From an uncultured Spirochaetia bacterium (GTDB lineage Bacteria; Spirochaetota; Spirochaetia; CAKZLE01): a DNA stretch of 64,000 nucleotides. The stretch spans positions 124,001 to 188,000 of the forward strand of contig CAKZLE010000020.1 of NCBI GenBank assembly GCA_937125225.1. The letters are read 5' to 3'. Shown piece by piece: positions 9,525 to 18,247 of the stretch. The position numbers and the translations under genes are program-made. How positions within the stretch are numbered: the first letter of the stretch is position 1; each line of letters begins with the position of its first letter. Under the pieces are notes generated by a model. The model ran no database searches, was not told the DNA's origin, and was given only the letters and a program-made list of their open reading frames with translations.

Positions 9525-11108
9525 ATGAGTGAAAACAAAAAAGTCAAATCAGTACACTGGGCGGATATAAACGCCGATAAGATCATGAGAGAAAAGGGAA
9601 AGAAGGATCACTACACCTGTGCATCAGGAGTAACACCTTCAGGAACCGTTCATATAGGGAACTTCAGAGAGATCATCTCTGTGGAGTTGGTCGCTCGAGC
9701 CCTCAAACAGAAGGGTGAGAATGTCAGATTCATCTTCTCCTGGGATGACTATGATGTGTTTAGGAAGGTCCCAAAGAACATGCCTGAACCGGAGCTTCTT
9801 GAGACCTTCTTAAGAAAACCCATCACCATGGTACCAGATACTCGTGGGAATAATGAGAGCTATGCTCAATTCAATGAGAAAGAGCTTGAAGGACTTCTTC
9901 ATGTGGTAGGAGTCTCTCCTGAATATATCTATCAGGCACCACGTTACCAGTCATCAGAGTATGCAAAGGGTATCAGGACTGCACTGGAGAAGAAAGCTGA
10001 GATCAAGGCCTACCTTGATGAGCATCGAACGACCCCTCTCGCAGATGACTGGTGGCCTGTTTCCGTGTTCAGTTCCTTTACGCAGAAGGATACCACAACC
10101 GTGCTTGGTTGGGATGGTGAATGGGGATTGACCTACAGATGTGATGAGACCGGGAACGAAGAGACTGTGGACCTCAGAGAGACCTCTATCGTAAAACTCC
10201 CCTGGAGGGTTGATTGGCCGATGAGATGGGCATTAGAAGATGTTGATTTCGAACCTGCGGGTAAGGATCACCACTCAGAGGGTGGTTCTTTCGATACCTC
10301 TCGGAATGTCGTCAAGGTCTTCGGTAGTGAAGCTCCCGTGACCTTCCAATATGATTTTATCAGGATAAAGGGCAGGGGTGGTAAGATCTCTTCTTCGACA
10401 GGTGAGGTTATCAGTCTCAGAGATGTTCTTGAGATCTATCAACCAGAGATCATCAGATACCTGTTCGTAGGTACGAGACCGAATACAGAGTTCGCGATAT
10501 CCTTCGATCTTGATGTGCTCAAGATCTATGAGGATTATGATAAATGTGAGAGGATCTATTTTGGACAGCAGCCGATCAATGAGAAGAAGAAGGCTAAAGA
10601 GCTCAGGAACTATGAACTTTCTCAGGTAGGTGAAGTCCCCACAGAGATGCCTTATCAGATTCAGATCAGACACCTGTGCAATATTCTCCAGAGTAATGGT
10701 GGAGATATCGACGCAGTTATAACCTCTCTGCCTGATGTGAAAGCAGACCAGATCCCAAGGCTTCGAAACAGATGCGAATGTGCATGGAACTGGGTGAAGA
10801 ACTTCGCTCCTGAAGATTTCAGGTTCGCACTCAATACTCCAGGAACTGCTACTATAGAGATGACAGAGGCAGAGCTGGCAGCAATAAAGGGATTGACCGA
10901 AGAGGTAAGGAAGATGGACTCTCATACTGAGAAGAGTATGGCAGAGGCTATCTATGTGGTCGCTCATGATCATGAGGTTGAACCAACAGAGCTATTCAGA
11001 CTCGTCTATCAGATCCTGATCAGCAAAGAGAAGGGACCCCGACTTGCCGGTTTCATCATGCTTTGTGGAAAAGATAAAATACTTCCCATATTGGAAGCTG
11101 CATTGTAA
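9525..11108 (+). CDS. lysS: Class I lysyl-tRNA synthetase
   Basis: TPSGTVHIGNFREIISVELVARALKQKGENVRFIFSWDDYDVFRKVP...; KMSKS-like KISSSTGEVISLRDVLEIYQPEIIRYLF. Confidence 0.95.
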   Translation: MSENKKVKSVHWADINADKIMREKGKKDHYTCASGVTPSGTVHIGNFREIISVELVARALKQKGENVRFIFSWDDYDVFRKVPKNMPEPELLETFLRKPITMVPDTRGNNESYAQFNEKELEGLLHVVGVSPEYIYQAPRYQSSEYAKGIRTALEKKAEIKAYLDEHRTTPLADDWWPVSVFSSFTQKDTTTVLGWDGEWGLTYRCDETGNEETVDLRETSIVKLPWRVDWPMRWALEDVDFEPAGKDHHSEGGSFDTSRNVVKVFGSEAPVTFQYDFIRIKGRGGKISSSTGEVISLRDVLEIYQPEIIRYLFVGTRPNTEFAISFDLDVLKIYEDYDKCERIYFGQQPINEKKKAKELRNYELSQVGEVPTEMPYQIQIRHLCNILQSNGGDIDAVITSLPDVKADQIPRLRNRCECAWNWVKNFAPEDFRFALNTPGTATIEMTEAELAAIKGLTEEVRKMDSHTEKSMAEAIYVVAHDHEVEPTELFRLVYQILISKEKGPRLAGFIMLCGKDKILPILEAAL

Positions 11109-11281
11109 AATAAATACTCATGACAGGATATGTTGTGTGTATGTGTGTATATTCGGGTAGGGATGGGCTGTTAGCTCTCTCTACCTGTTTTTTTGTGTAA
11201 TTTGAACCTAAAGACACTCAGTCAATCATGAAACTGTGATGAACTATCTCACATGATGAATAGAGTCGTTACTAGAAAGAG

Positions 11282-11371
11282 ATGATATTCGGTCATATAC
11301 CTTTTGCACAAGCTATATCCGAGAAAGGCATAGAGGTCATATCTGTAGAAACGAACAGGAAGGGTCGATAA
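11282..11371 (+). CDS. Possible 29-aa small ORF MIFGHIPFAQAISEKGIEVISVETNRKGR
   Basis: Purine-rich SD-like agaaagag before ATG; stop falls in the following terminator hairpin. Confidence 0.25.
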   Translation: MIFGHIPFAQAISEKGIEVISVETNRKGR

Positions 11372-11394
11372 GTATCAACTCTTCCTGTCTGTTT
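11355..11394 (+). terminator. Rho-independent terminator
   Basis: ACAGGAAGGGT ... ACTCTTCCTGT (11 bp, one G:U) then CTGTTTT. Confidence 0.65.
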
Positions 11395-11423
11395 TGCATA
11401 GATAAAAGAGACAATATCGTGGG

Positions 11424-12668
11424 TCACTGCTTCTGTGTTGCCAGCTTCATAGGTTTGATCTCCCCTGATTTGGTGAGACCGATCTTCGTGAGGACAGGAC
11501 CTATTATCTCAAAGAAGATACAGGTTGCGGTCACGGTCGTGATGACCGAGCTCCCGATACTCGCTCCATGAGCACTGATCTCTACGAACTCCTGTTTCAC
11601 TACAAGAGCCAAGCCAATAGCAACTCCGGCTTGAGAGAGGATACCCATACCAAGATACCTCTTGATATTGTCATCAAGTTTACCGAGGATAGAGCCGAAG
11701 AAGGCTCCTCCCATCAGACCTGCGGTTCTGCAAAGTACATATACGATACCGAGAACTCCTAGAGCAGGAAGTGCCGCTACATGAAGATTAGCACCTGCAA
11801 GGACGAAGAAGATGACGAATACCATAGGCATGAATGATTCCAATAGTGATTTGAGCGTATGGATGAGTTTAGAACTTTGGGTATTGACGATGATGATTCC
11901 GAAGATCATATTCGTCAGGATCTCTGAGAGACCGAGCAGAGAACAGAGTCCTGCAGTAAGAAGGACCATTGAGATAGTCAGGATGAGGATATCGGTTCGC
12001 TGTTTGAGCATTCTGACAAGGAGACTGAAGAGAAAACCGATAGCCGCTCCGACTAGGATCGATAGGCCGACCTCTTTCAGCGGTTCCCCCAATACTACTA
12101 ACATGTTCATTTGAGCACCTGCTTCTGATCTGAGGAGACTCTGAGCGATAGCGGAAGCGAATCCGAAGATGATGATCCCGAGTCCGTCATCAAAGCCGAC
12201 GACAGCATAGAGTGCGTCGGTGAGTTTTCCTTTTGCCTTATACTCCTGGATAACTGCAACAGTTCCTGCAGGAGCACTCGCTGGAGCTATAGCTCCAAAG
12301 ATGAGAGATAATGGAAGGTCCTTAGTCAGCAGGTAGATACCTCCGGTCACGATGACAAACGCAAGTAGTGATTCAGAGAAGATGACGGTGATGATACCTT
12401 TACCCTGTCTCTTCAGTGAAGTGAAGCTCAATTCCAATCCGATACTGATCGCTACAAGACTCAGAGCGATATCTGTTATGAAGGAGAAACTCTCCTGGAC
12501 TGGTTCTGCTAATATATTAAACAGAGATGGTCCGAGCAGTACTCCTGTGATCATATAGCCGATGATAGACGGTAGGGAGATGAACTTCATCGTCTTCCCG
12601 ATATAGAAGGCTATGAGCATCATAACTCCTACGATAAGCAGGTATGGTATATTCTGTATTAGTTCCAT
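11424..12668 (-). CDS. CPA-family cation:proton antiporter
   Basis: SLPSIIGYMITGVLLGPSLFN, IALSLVAISIGLELSFTSLKRQGK, GAIAPASAPAGTVAVIQEYKAKGKLTDALYAVVGFDDGLGII. Confidence 0.85.
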   Translation of the reverse strand: MELIQNIPYLLIVGVMMLIAFYIGKTMKFISLPSIIGYMITGVLLGPSLFNILAEPVQESFSFITDIALSLVAISIGLELSFTSLKRQGKGIITVIFSESLLAFVIVTGGIYLLTKDLPLSLIFGAIAPASAPAGTVAVIQEYKAKGKLTDALYAVVGFDDGLGIIIFGFASAIAQSLLRSEAGAQMNMLVVLGEPLKEVGLSILVGAAIGFLFSLLVRMLKQRTDILILTISMVLLTAGLCSLLGLSEILTNMIFGIIIVNTQSSKLIHTLKSLLESFMPMVFVIFFVLAGANLHVAALPALGVLGIVYVLCRTAGLMGGAFFGSILGKLDDNIKRYLGMGILSQAGVAIGLALVVKQEFVEISAHGASIGSSVITTVTATCIFFEIIGPVLTKIGLTKSGEIKPMKLATQKQ

Positions 12669-12678
12669 AAGGTTCCCT

Positions 12679-13491
12679 CTAGAAGTCTATTGCGCCAAGA
12701 GCAAATGAGAGATCCTGTACTGTTACGAGTACTCCTCTATTCTGTTCTAAGTCTGGTGCGATCGTCTGTACTCTTCTGAGTACACTGTTTACGGCATCTC
12801 TATCTACTACTGCGATGACCTGTCTACTGAACAGGTTCCTCCGGTCATTCCAGAGAGCTGCGAATATCGGCATGCGGTAGAGGTAGTTGTTTGCATTCTC
12901 TGTCTCAATGACGGTGACTGAACCATCTGCCTCAGAACTGACGGCCTCAAGGATATCATTGAAGTAGTTCTCGTTCTGGATGTATAGGGTGATCTGTGAC
13001 TTTCCCTGTCCACTGACTGAGGGTTCTGAATAGCTGATAGATGTTCTAAAGATCGCTCTGATCGTATCTGCTGATTGAGCATCGATGAGAGCCTCTCGAA
13101 CCTGTTTCTGTTTTACCGATTTCGAGATAGAGGAGAGTAGTCTCACATGAGTGTTCCGGTCATCGGTAGGACCGATGAGGAAGATGAATATCTGAGAAGG
13201 CTTCTCATCAAGTGCATCGAAATCGAGTGGTTTCTCTGTGATGATCGCACCAACGACGAAAGCATCGAGTGAATCGAAACTACAGTGCGGGATGGCTACA
13301 CCATCTGCGAGACCTGTTGAGCTGAGTTTTTCCCGCCTTTGCAATGCTTTGAATATCTCATCTTCACCGATTGCTTTCAGTGAAGGGGATTGGGCTGCAA
13401 GAGATGCGATCTTTCGTAATAGATCGGTCTTTGAATCGATCTGCTGTTTAGCGGCTATGCACTCATTGTGCAGATTGTGCCATAGATTCAT
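12679..13491 (-). CDS. PTS EIIA (fructose/Ntr-type) domain protein
   Basis: Active-site His motif GLADGVAIPHCSFDSLDAFVVGAIITEKPLDFDALD..SQIFIFLIGPTDDRNTHVRLLSSISK. Confidence 0.85.
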   Translation of the reverse strand: MNLWHNLHNECIAAKQQIDSKTDLLRKIASLAAQSPSLKAIGEDEIFKALQRREKLSSTGLADGVAIPHCSFDSLDAFVVGAIITEKPLDFDALDEKPSQIFIFLIGPTDDRNTHVRLLSSISKSVKQKQVREALIDAQSADTIRAIFRTSISYSEPSVSGQGKSQITLYIQNENYFNDILEAVSSEADGSVTVIETENANNYLYRMPIFAALWNDRRNLFSRQVIAVVDRDAVNSVLRRVQTIAPDLEQNRGVLVTVQDLSFALGAIDF

Positions 13492-14167
13492 AATCTTCCT
13501 CCAAGAGTATTTTAGTTATGTCTTGCGGGGTATGAGCCCGTAAAAGTTTTTTACGTGTTGTCTCTTTTCTGGTGAACTTGGCTAGTCTCGCCAGTAATCT
13601 CAGGTGTGTAGTCTCTTCATGAGCCAATAACAGAAAGAACAGATGAGTCTTTGACCCATCGAGGCATCCATAATCGACTCCGCTCTGGCTGATACCCATG
13701 ATGAGAGGGGGAAGGTTTCTGCTATTCTCTCGGACGTTCCTGATATGAGGGAAGGCGGTCCCGAATCCGATAGCAGTAGTCACCATCTGCTCTCTAGCCT
13801 GCAGTCCTGATACGAGTGAGGCGGTCTGTTCCATATACCCCTGGCTTTTCAAAGGTGCCGTCAACTCCAACAGTATGTCTTCCATGCTTTGAGCTTTCAG
13901 ATTCATAAGAATGAGGTTCTCAGGGATCAGACGTGATAATTGAATGATCTGGCTGTCCACATCCATGATGGATGCTATGTTGTGCTCTTCTGTGAAGGTC
14001 ATCTTATTATTGAGCCAGGCATCGATAACAGTCTTTCTGAATCTCCACTGTCCGGCGATCTTCATACAGGGGATCTCTCCACGCTGGATCATCCTCGATA
14101 CAGTCTTTGATGCTATTTTTAGGTAGTCAGCTACCTCTTGTAAGGTTAAAATGTCGTTAATGTCCAT
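13463..14167 (-). CDS. Excisionase/MerR-type HTH fused to PTS EIIA domain
   Basis: LTLQEVADYLKIASKTVSRMIQRGEIPCMKIAGQWRFRKTVIDAWLN then GTAFPHIRNVRENS...HLFFLLLAHEETTHLRLLARLAKF. Confidence 0.85.
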   Translation of the reverse strand: MDINDILTLQEVADYLKIASKTVSRMIQRGEIPCMKIAGQWRFRKTVIDAWLNNKMTFTEEHNIASIMDVDSQIIQLSRLIPENLILMNLKAQSMEDILLELTAPLKSQGYMEQTASLVSGLQAREQMVTTAIGFGTAFPHIRNVRENSRNLPPLIMGISQSGVDYGCLDGSKTHLFFLLLAHEETTHLRLLARLAKFTRKETTRKKLLRAHTPQDITKILLEEDYESMAQSAQ

Positions 14168-14195
14168 AATAGTCCTCTAAAGTCTTTATAAAAAC

Positions 14196-14224
14196 GTTAT
14201 AGGCCTTAAGAGGGCAATTGTCAA
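14196..14224 (-). promoter_or_regulatory. Sigma70-like promoter of the HTH-EIIA / EIIA / antiporter operon
   Basis: TTGACA-17 nt-TATAAC on minus; downstream SD agagga before ATG. Confidence 0.7.
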
Positions 14225-14232
14225 TAGTAAAA

Positions 14233-14661
14233 ATGAAACATAGTGTAATCTTTTTTATTAGTATTGCATATATCTCTATATGTAGTATGATACTGAGCAT
14301 GAAAGATGAAAGTATGCACATCATGTTTAAAAGCTTCAGAATACAACTTGCAATCCTTATAGCTCTAGAGATCCTCTATTACCTCATCTACAAGGTGAGC
14401 CAATTCGCTATGATCCCTCATTTTCCAGCTATGCTCATCTGTATGGGGTCTTTCTGCTATACCATGATCGTCTTCTGGAACTCACCAGCTGATCGATCGA
14501 ATCGAGATCACTCCAGGGTCCTTTTTGGAGATGAGCAAGAGAGTACTCCATCTCAGAAGAAATATATGAAGAGGTATTCGCGGGGCCTAGCAGCATTCCT
14601 GATAGGACTGATCGCGATGGCTTATGTGATGGGTTCCTACTATTTCGGGTTCTGGTACTAG
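14233..14661 (+). CDS. Hypothetical membrane protein
   Basis: ORF listed from TTG at 14218; ATG at 14233 gives MKHSVIFFISIAYISICSMIL...; several TM stretches. Confidence 0.55.
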   Translation: MKHSVIFFISIAYISICSMILSMKDESMHIMFKSFRIQLAILIALEILYYLIYKVSQFAMIPHFPAMLICMGSFCYTMIVFWNSPADRSNRDHSRVLFGDEQESTPSQKKYMKRYSRGLAAFLIGLIAMAYVMGSYYFGFWY

Positions 14662-15533
14662 TAGATCAGTTTATTGAGAATATTGGATTTTTTCTTCCAC
14701 TTAGCCTGAGATTTTACTCGCACATCAAGATGGATATCATAGGGGAAGAGGTGTTTTAACTCTTTCTGAGCCTCTTTTCTTATTGCCTGGATCCCTGATC
14801 CCTTCTTTCCGACGACAATACCTACCTGTGACTCCCTTTCAACGATGATGAATGCACGTATCCAGAGTTTACCAGTCTTCTCATCTATCTCCATGTCTGC
14901 GATATCGACATAGAGCGCATGAGGAAGTTCCTGGCTGACTCGGTTCACTACCTTCTCTCGAATGATCTCTGCAGCTCTGAATTCTGGAGGTTGGTCGGTA
15001 TAGAACTCCTCAGGATAGAGTTGTTCCCCTTCTGGTGCGGTCTTGAAGAGTAGGGTAAGCAGTTCGGTCACTCCATCTCTCGATGCAGCTGAAAGTGGTA
15101 GAATCCCCTTGATAGATGGATCATAGGAGAGAAACTCCTCCACATCGGAGACAGAACTCTCTTTCATATCGGTCTTGTTCGCTGCTACGATGATGGGTAC
15201 ATTGATTGTCCTGAGAATCGAGAGGATCTTCTCTTCTTCGGCTCCCGGAGGTCTTGTCGTATCGACAACATAGAGTATGATATCTGATTCGGAGAGGGAG
15301 GCTTGAGCCACCTCGACCAATCGTTGATTGAAACTCTTATCTGAGAGGTGGTATCCGGGGGTGTCGATGAATATAAGCTGTCCCCGATCTTCTGTGAAGA
15401 TACCACGAATGGCATTCCTCGTCGTCTGAGGGGAGGGAGCGGTGATAGACACCTTTTCCTTACAGATAGTATTGAGTAATGTTGATTTACCTGCAGATGG
15501 TCTGCCTATGATTGATACGATTGCACATTTCAT
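14658..15533 (-). CDS. era: GTPase Era
   Basis: IIGRPSAGKSTLLNTICKEKVSITAPSPQTTRNAIRGI, FIDTPGYHLSDKSFNQRLVEVAQ, ANKTDM, KH motif VGIVVGKKGSGIQAIRKEAQKEL. Confidence 0.95.
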   Translation of the reverse strand: MKCAIVSIIGRPSAGKSTLLNTICKEKVSITAPSPQTTRNAIRGIFTEDRGQLIFIDTPGYHLSDKSFNQRLVEVAQASLSESDIILYVVDTTRPPGAEEEKILSILRTINVPIIVAANKTDMKESSVSDVEEFLSYDPSIKGILPLSAASRDGVTELLTLLFKTAPEGEQLYPEEFYTDQPPEFRAAEIIREKVVNRVSQELPHALYVDIADMEIDEKTGKLWIRAFIIVERESQVGIVVGKKGSGIQAIRKEAQKELKHLFPYDIHLDVRVKSQAKWKKKSNILNKLIY

Positions 15534-15643
15534 AGCTGCATTGTACCGATATTCCTTATGAAGTTATACCCCTGAAAAAACATATCTTTTCTTTTCCTCT
15601 GATAATGAGTATACTTCATTAGAAGAACGAGACGGAGTGATAT

Positions 15644-16216
15644 ATGGCCGAAGAAAAAGAGACTAAGAAGGGTACAGAAAACCCAATAACTGAAAAATTA
15701 CTAGCAACAAGATCTATCCTCATTTCAGGCGAGATCAATAAGGAACTCTCTGAGCGCGTAGTGAAACAGATGCTTCTCCTTGAGGCAGATAATGACGAAC
15801 CTATCAAGATATTCATCGACTCCCCCGGAGGAGATGCTGATGCAGGTTATGCCATATTCGATATGGTACGATTCGTGAAACCTCGAGTGATCATGATCGG
15901 TATGGGCCTCGTTGCATCTGCAGCGGCTCTTATCCTCCTTGCATCACCGAAAGAGGACAGGATCGGACTACCGAATTCGAACTATCTGATTCACCAGCCC
16001 CTGAGTACTATACGGGGTGTTGCGACCGAGATCGAGATTCATGCAAAACAGATCGAGAAGTTGCGATTGAAGATCAATCTCCTGATCAGTGAAGAGACCG
16101 GGACTGCTCTCGAGCAGGTAGGAAAGGATACTGATAGAGACTGCTGGTTAGATGCTAAAGAATCTATCAGCTATGGTCTTATCTCGAAGATCGTTACCTC
16201 ACGTGATGATCTATAA
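15644..16216 (+). CDS. clpP: ATP-dependent Clp protease proteolytic subunit
   Basis: IKIFIDSPGGDADAGYAIFDMVRFVKP...GLVASAAALILLAS...NSNYLIHQPL; SD cggag. Confidence 0.9.
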   Translation: MAEEKETKKGTENPITEKLLATRSILISGEINKELSERVVKQMLLLEADNDEPIKIFIDSPGGDADAGYAIFDMVRFVKPRVIMIGMGLVASAAALILLASPKEDRIGLPNSNYLIHQPLSTIRGVATEIEIHAKQIEKLRLKINLLISEETGTALEQVGKDTDRDCWLDAKESISYGLISKIVTSRDDL

Positions 16217-16234
16217 CTCCTGATAGGAGTTTTT
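16215..16234 (+). terminator. clpP terminator
   Basis: AACTCCT-GAT-AGGAGTTTTTT-type hairpin followed by T-run. Confidence 0.7.
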
Positions 16235-16254
16235 CATACAGAGTAAAAGTCTCA

Positions 16255-16283
16255 TTGTCACATATGACACGATATGGTATTAT
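16255..16283 (+). promoter_or_regulatory. Promoter of the regulator-E1alpha fusion gene
   Basis: TTGTCA-17 nt-TATTAT; -10 ends 8 nt before ATG at 16292. Confidence 0.6.
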
Positions 16284-16295
16284 CGTGTCATATGT
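16260..16295. promoter_or_regulatory. Candidate operator: perfect 15-bp inverted repeat ACATATGACACGATA-TGGTAT-TATCGTGTCATATGT
   Basis: Both 15-nt arms are exact reverse complements and span promoter spacer, -10 and start codon. Confidence 0.8.
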
Positions 16296-18247
16296 TATTT
16301 ATTGAAGAAGAAGATGACCGAGAACTCCTCAAGGAGATTTCTCGACTCTATTATAGTGAAGGCCGTTCTCAGGCCGAGATAGCAAGAAGATTCTCCATCT
16401 CAAGATCACTCATTTCGAAACTCCTCAAGCGTTCTCGAGAGGAGGGCATCGTCAGGATATCGATAGATACCCCAAAGAACTCTGCCCTCTCCTATGAGAC
16501 TAGGCTGTTAGATCGATTCACTCTTGAACATTGTTGTGTCGTTGCCTCTCAGGCTGCAGGTGATGAGATCAGCAGCATCGTCGGTGCTCGTGCTGCAGCT
16601 TACCTGAAGACTCAGATCAAAGAGGAGAGCCATATCGGACTTGATTGGGGGACCTCTCTCTATCAGATGATTAAGCAGTTCTCCTCGAATGACCTTCATG
16701 AGGGGGTTGAGATCGTTCAGCTACACGGTGTGATCGAATCGGCCTCTCTCGATATCGAGGGATTCTCACTGGCCAAGGCGCTCGGTCAAAAACTGGATGC
16801 GAGAATTCGGCTATTACAGGCTCCCATGATCGTTGGTGATGTAAAACTCAAAGAACGGCTAGTCTCGGAGCAGAAGATATCAGAGGTCTTGGAGGCTGCC
16901 TCCTCTCTTGATATCGCCTGTATCGGTATCGGGACGAACCTCTCTGGCAGTAATGTCCTCACAAGGGCAGGATACCTCTCTGATGAGGAATCTCTAAAGG
17001 TGATGAGATCAGGTGGTACTGCTATGATCAGTGGCTGGTTCATCGATTCTGAAGGAGAACTGATCCCCTCATCGGTGAATGACCGGATCATTGGTCTGAA
17101 TCCTGAGAGCTATAAAGATATCCCCTTGGTCATTGCAGTGGCCCATGGCCGAGAGAAGGGTGCTGCGATCCATGCAGCTCTTATCGGGGGATATATCGAT
17201 GCACTTATCACCGATTCAGATGCTGCAAGAGAGATCCTTCGAGTCGATGCACAGAGAAAAGCTCAATTGAGACATCCCTCACTAGAGAGGGGAACTGTCC
17301 TGAACATCTATTCACAGATGATCATGACACGTCTTACAGAACAGCGGATCGATGAACTGTTTCAGGAGGGAGCCCTCTATGGGACGACTCATCTGTGTGT
17401 AGGCCAGGAGGCCTCCTCTACGATATCTGCCTATGCGTTAGAGAAAGGGGACCTGATCTTCGGTACTCATCGTGGGCACGGTCAGGCTCTTGGGAAGGGG
17501 CTTTCTGTCGAATCATTGTTTGCAGAGATGTTCGGAAAGGAAACTGGCTGTTCAAAGGGGCTCGGGGGAAGTATGCATCTCTATGATGCTGACCATGGGA
17601 TCATGGGTATGAATGGTATTGTCGCCGGAGCTGTACCTATAGCAGTGGGGGCGGCACTCTCTTTGAAGAGAAGGGGCTCTGATCTCATATCTGCAGTCTA
17701 TTTCGGAGATGGGGCGATCCACGAGGGAGCCTTTCATGAAGCTGCGAACATCGCAGCACTCTGGGATCTCCCGGTTTTGTTTCTCTGTGAGAACAATCAA
17801 TATGGCTTCTCTAAGAGACCTGTCGAGGTGATGGGCCATGACGATATCGCATCGAAGATTCGTTCCTATGGGATAGAGACAGAGGTGATCGATGGGAATG
17901 ATGCCCTAGCAGTCTATACGAAAGTCAAGAGTATGAGAGAACGCGTCTCTCAGGGGGGGGCGAAATGTCTCGTTCTTGAGACCTATCGAGTCTCCGGACA
18001 CTCTAAGAGTGATAAGAATCGCTATCGATGCGATGAGGAGATATCGGTGTGGCAGTCCCGCTGTCCTATCGCGACACTTGGGCGGTTGTTGATCGAAGAG
18101 TATCGCGTAACAGAGGACGAGTTAGAAGGTCTTGAGATAGCATGCAGGAGGGGCATCGAGATCTCTGAAGAGAGAGCCCGATCAGCTGCTGATGCAGACT
18201 ATGAGCTTAGTGACTCACTTGTCTATAAAGGAGTCAGCCATGAGTGA
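16292..18247 (+). CDS. Fusion: SorC/DeoR-type sugar-binding regulator + TPP-dependent dehydrogenase E1 alpha
   Basis: HTH LYYSEGRSQAEIARRFSISRSLISKLLKRSREEGIVRI; sugar-binding IGLDWGTSLYQMI, IACIGIGTNLSGS; then E1alpha HLCVGQEASSTISAYALEKGDLIFGTHRGHGQALGKG... with TPP motif GDGAIHEGAFHEAANIAALWDLPVLFLCENN; one uninterrupted ORF (listed from 16274, ATG 16292 preferred). Confidence 0.9.
   Translation: MLFIEEEDDRELLKEISRLYYSEGRSQAEIARRFSISRSLISKLLKRSREEGIVRISIDTPKNSALSYETRLLDRFTLEHCCVVASQAAGDEISSIVGARAAAYLKTQIKEESHIGLDWGTSLYQMIKQFSSNDLHEGVEIVQLHGVIESASLDIEGFSLAKALGQKLDARIRLLQAPMIVGDVKLKERLVSEQKISEVLEAASSLDIACIGIGTNLSGSNVLTRAGYLSDEESLKVMRSGGTAMISGWFIDSEGELIPSSVNDRIIGLNPESYKDIPLVIAVAHGREKGAAIHAALIGGYIDALITDSDAAREILRVDAQRKAQLRHPSLERGTVLNIYSQMIMTRLTEQRIDELFQEGALYGTTHLCVGQEASSTISAYALEKGDLIFGTHRGHGQALGKGLSVESLFAEMFGKETGCSKGLGGSMHLYDADHGIMGMNGIVAGAVPIAVGAALSLKRRGSDLISAVYFGDGAIHEGAFHEAANIAALWDLPVLFLCENNQYGFSKRPVEVMGHDDIASKIRSYGIETEVIDGNDALAVYTKVKSMRERVSQGGAKCLVLETYRVSGHSKSDKNRYRCDEEISVWQSRCPIATLGRLLIEEYRVTEDELEGLEIACRRGIEISEERARSAADADYELSDSLVYKGVSHE

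Noticed and set aside
10275-10973. 232-aa antisense ORF within lysS
   Set aside because: Mirrors the codon structure of a conserved gene; composition not protein-like
15644-16216. Possible inactive ClpP because the serine context is GLVASAAAL
   Set aside because: Ser and His (LIHQPL) positions are still present, so no basis for calling it inactive
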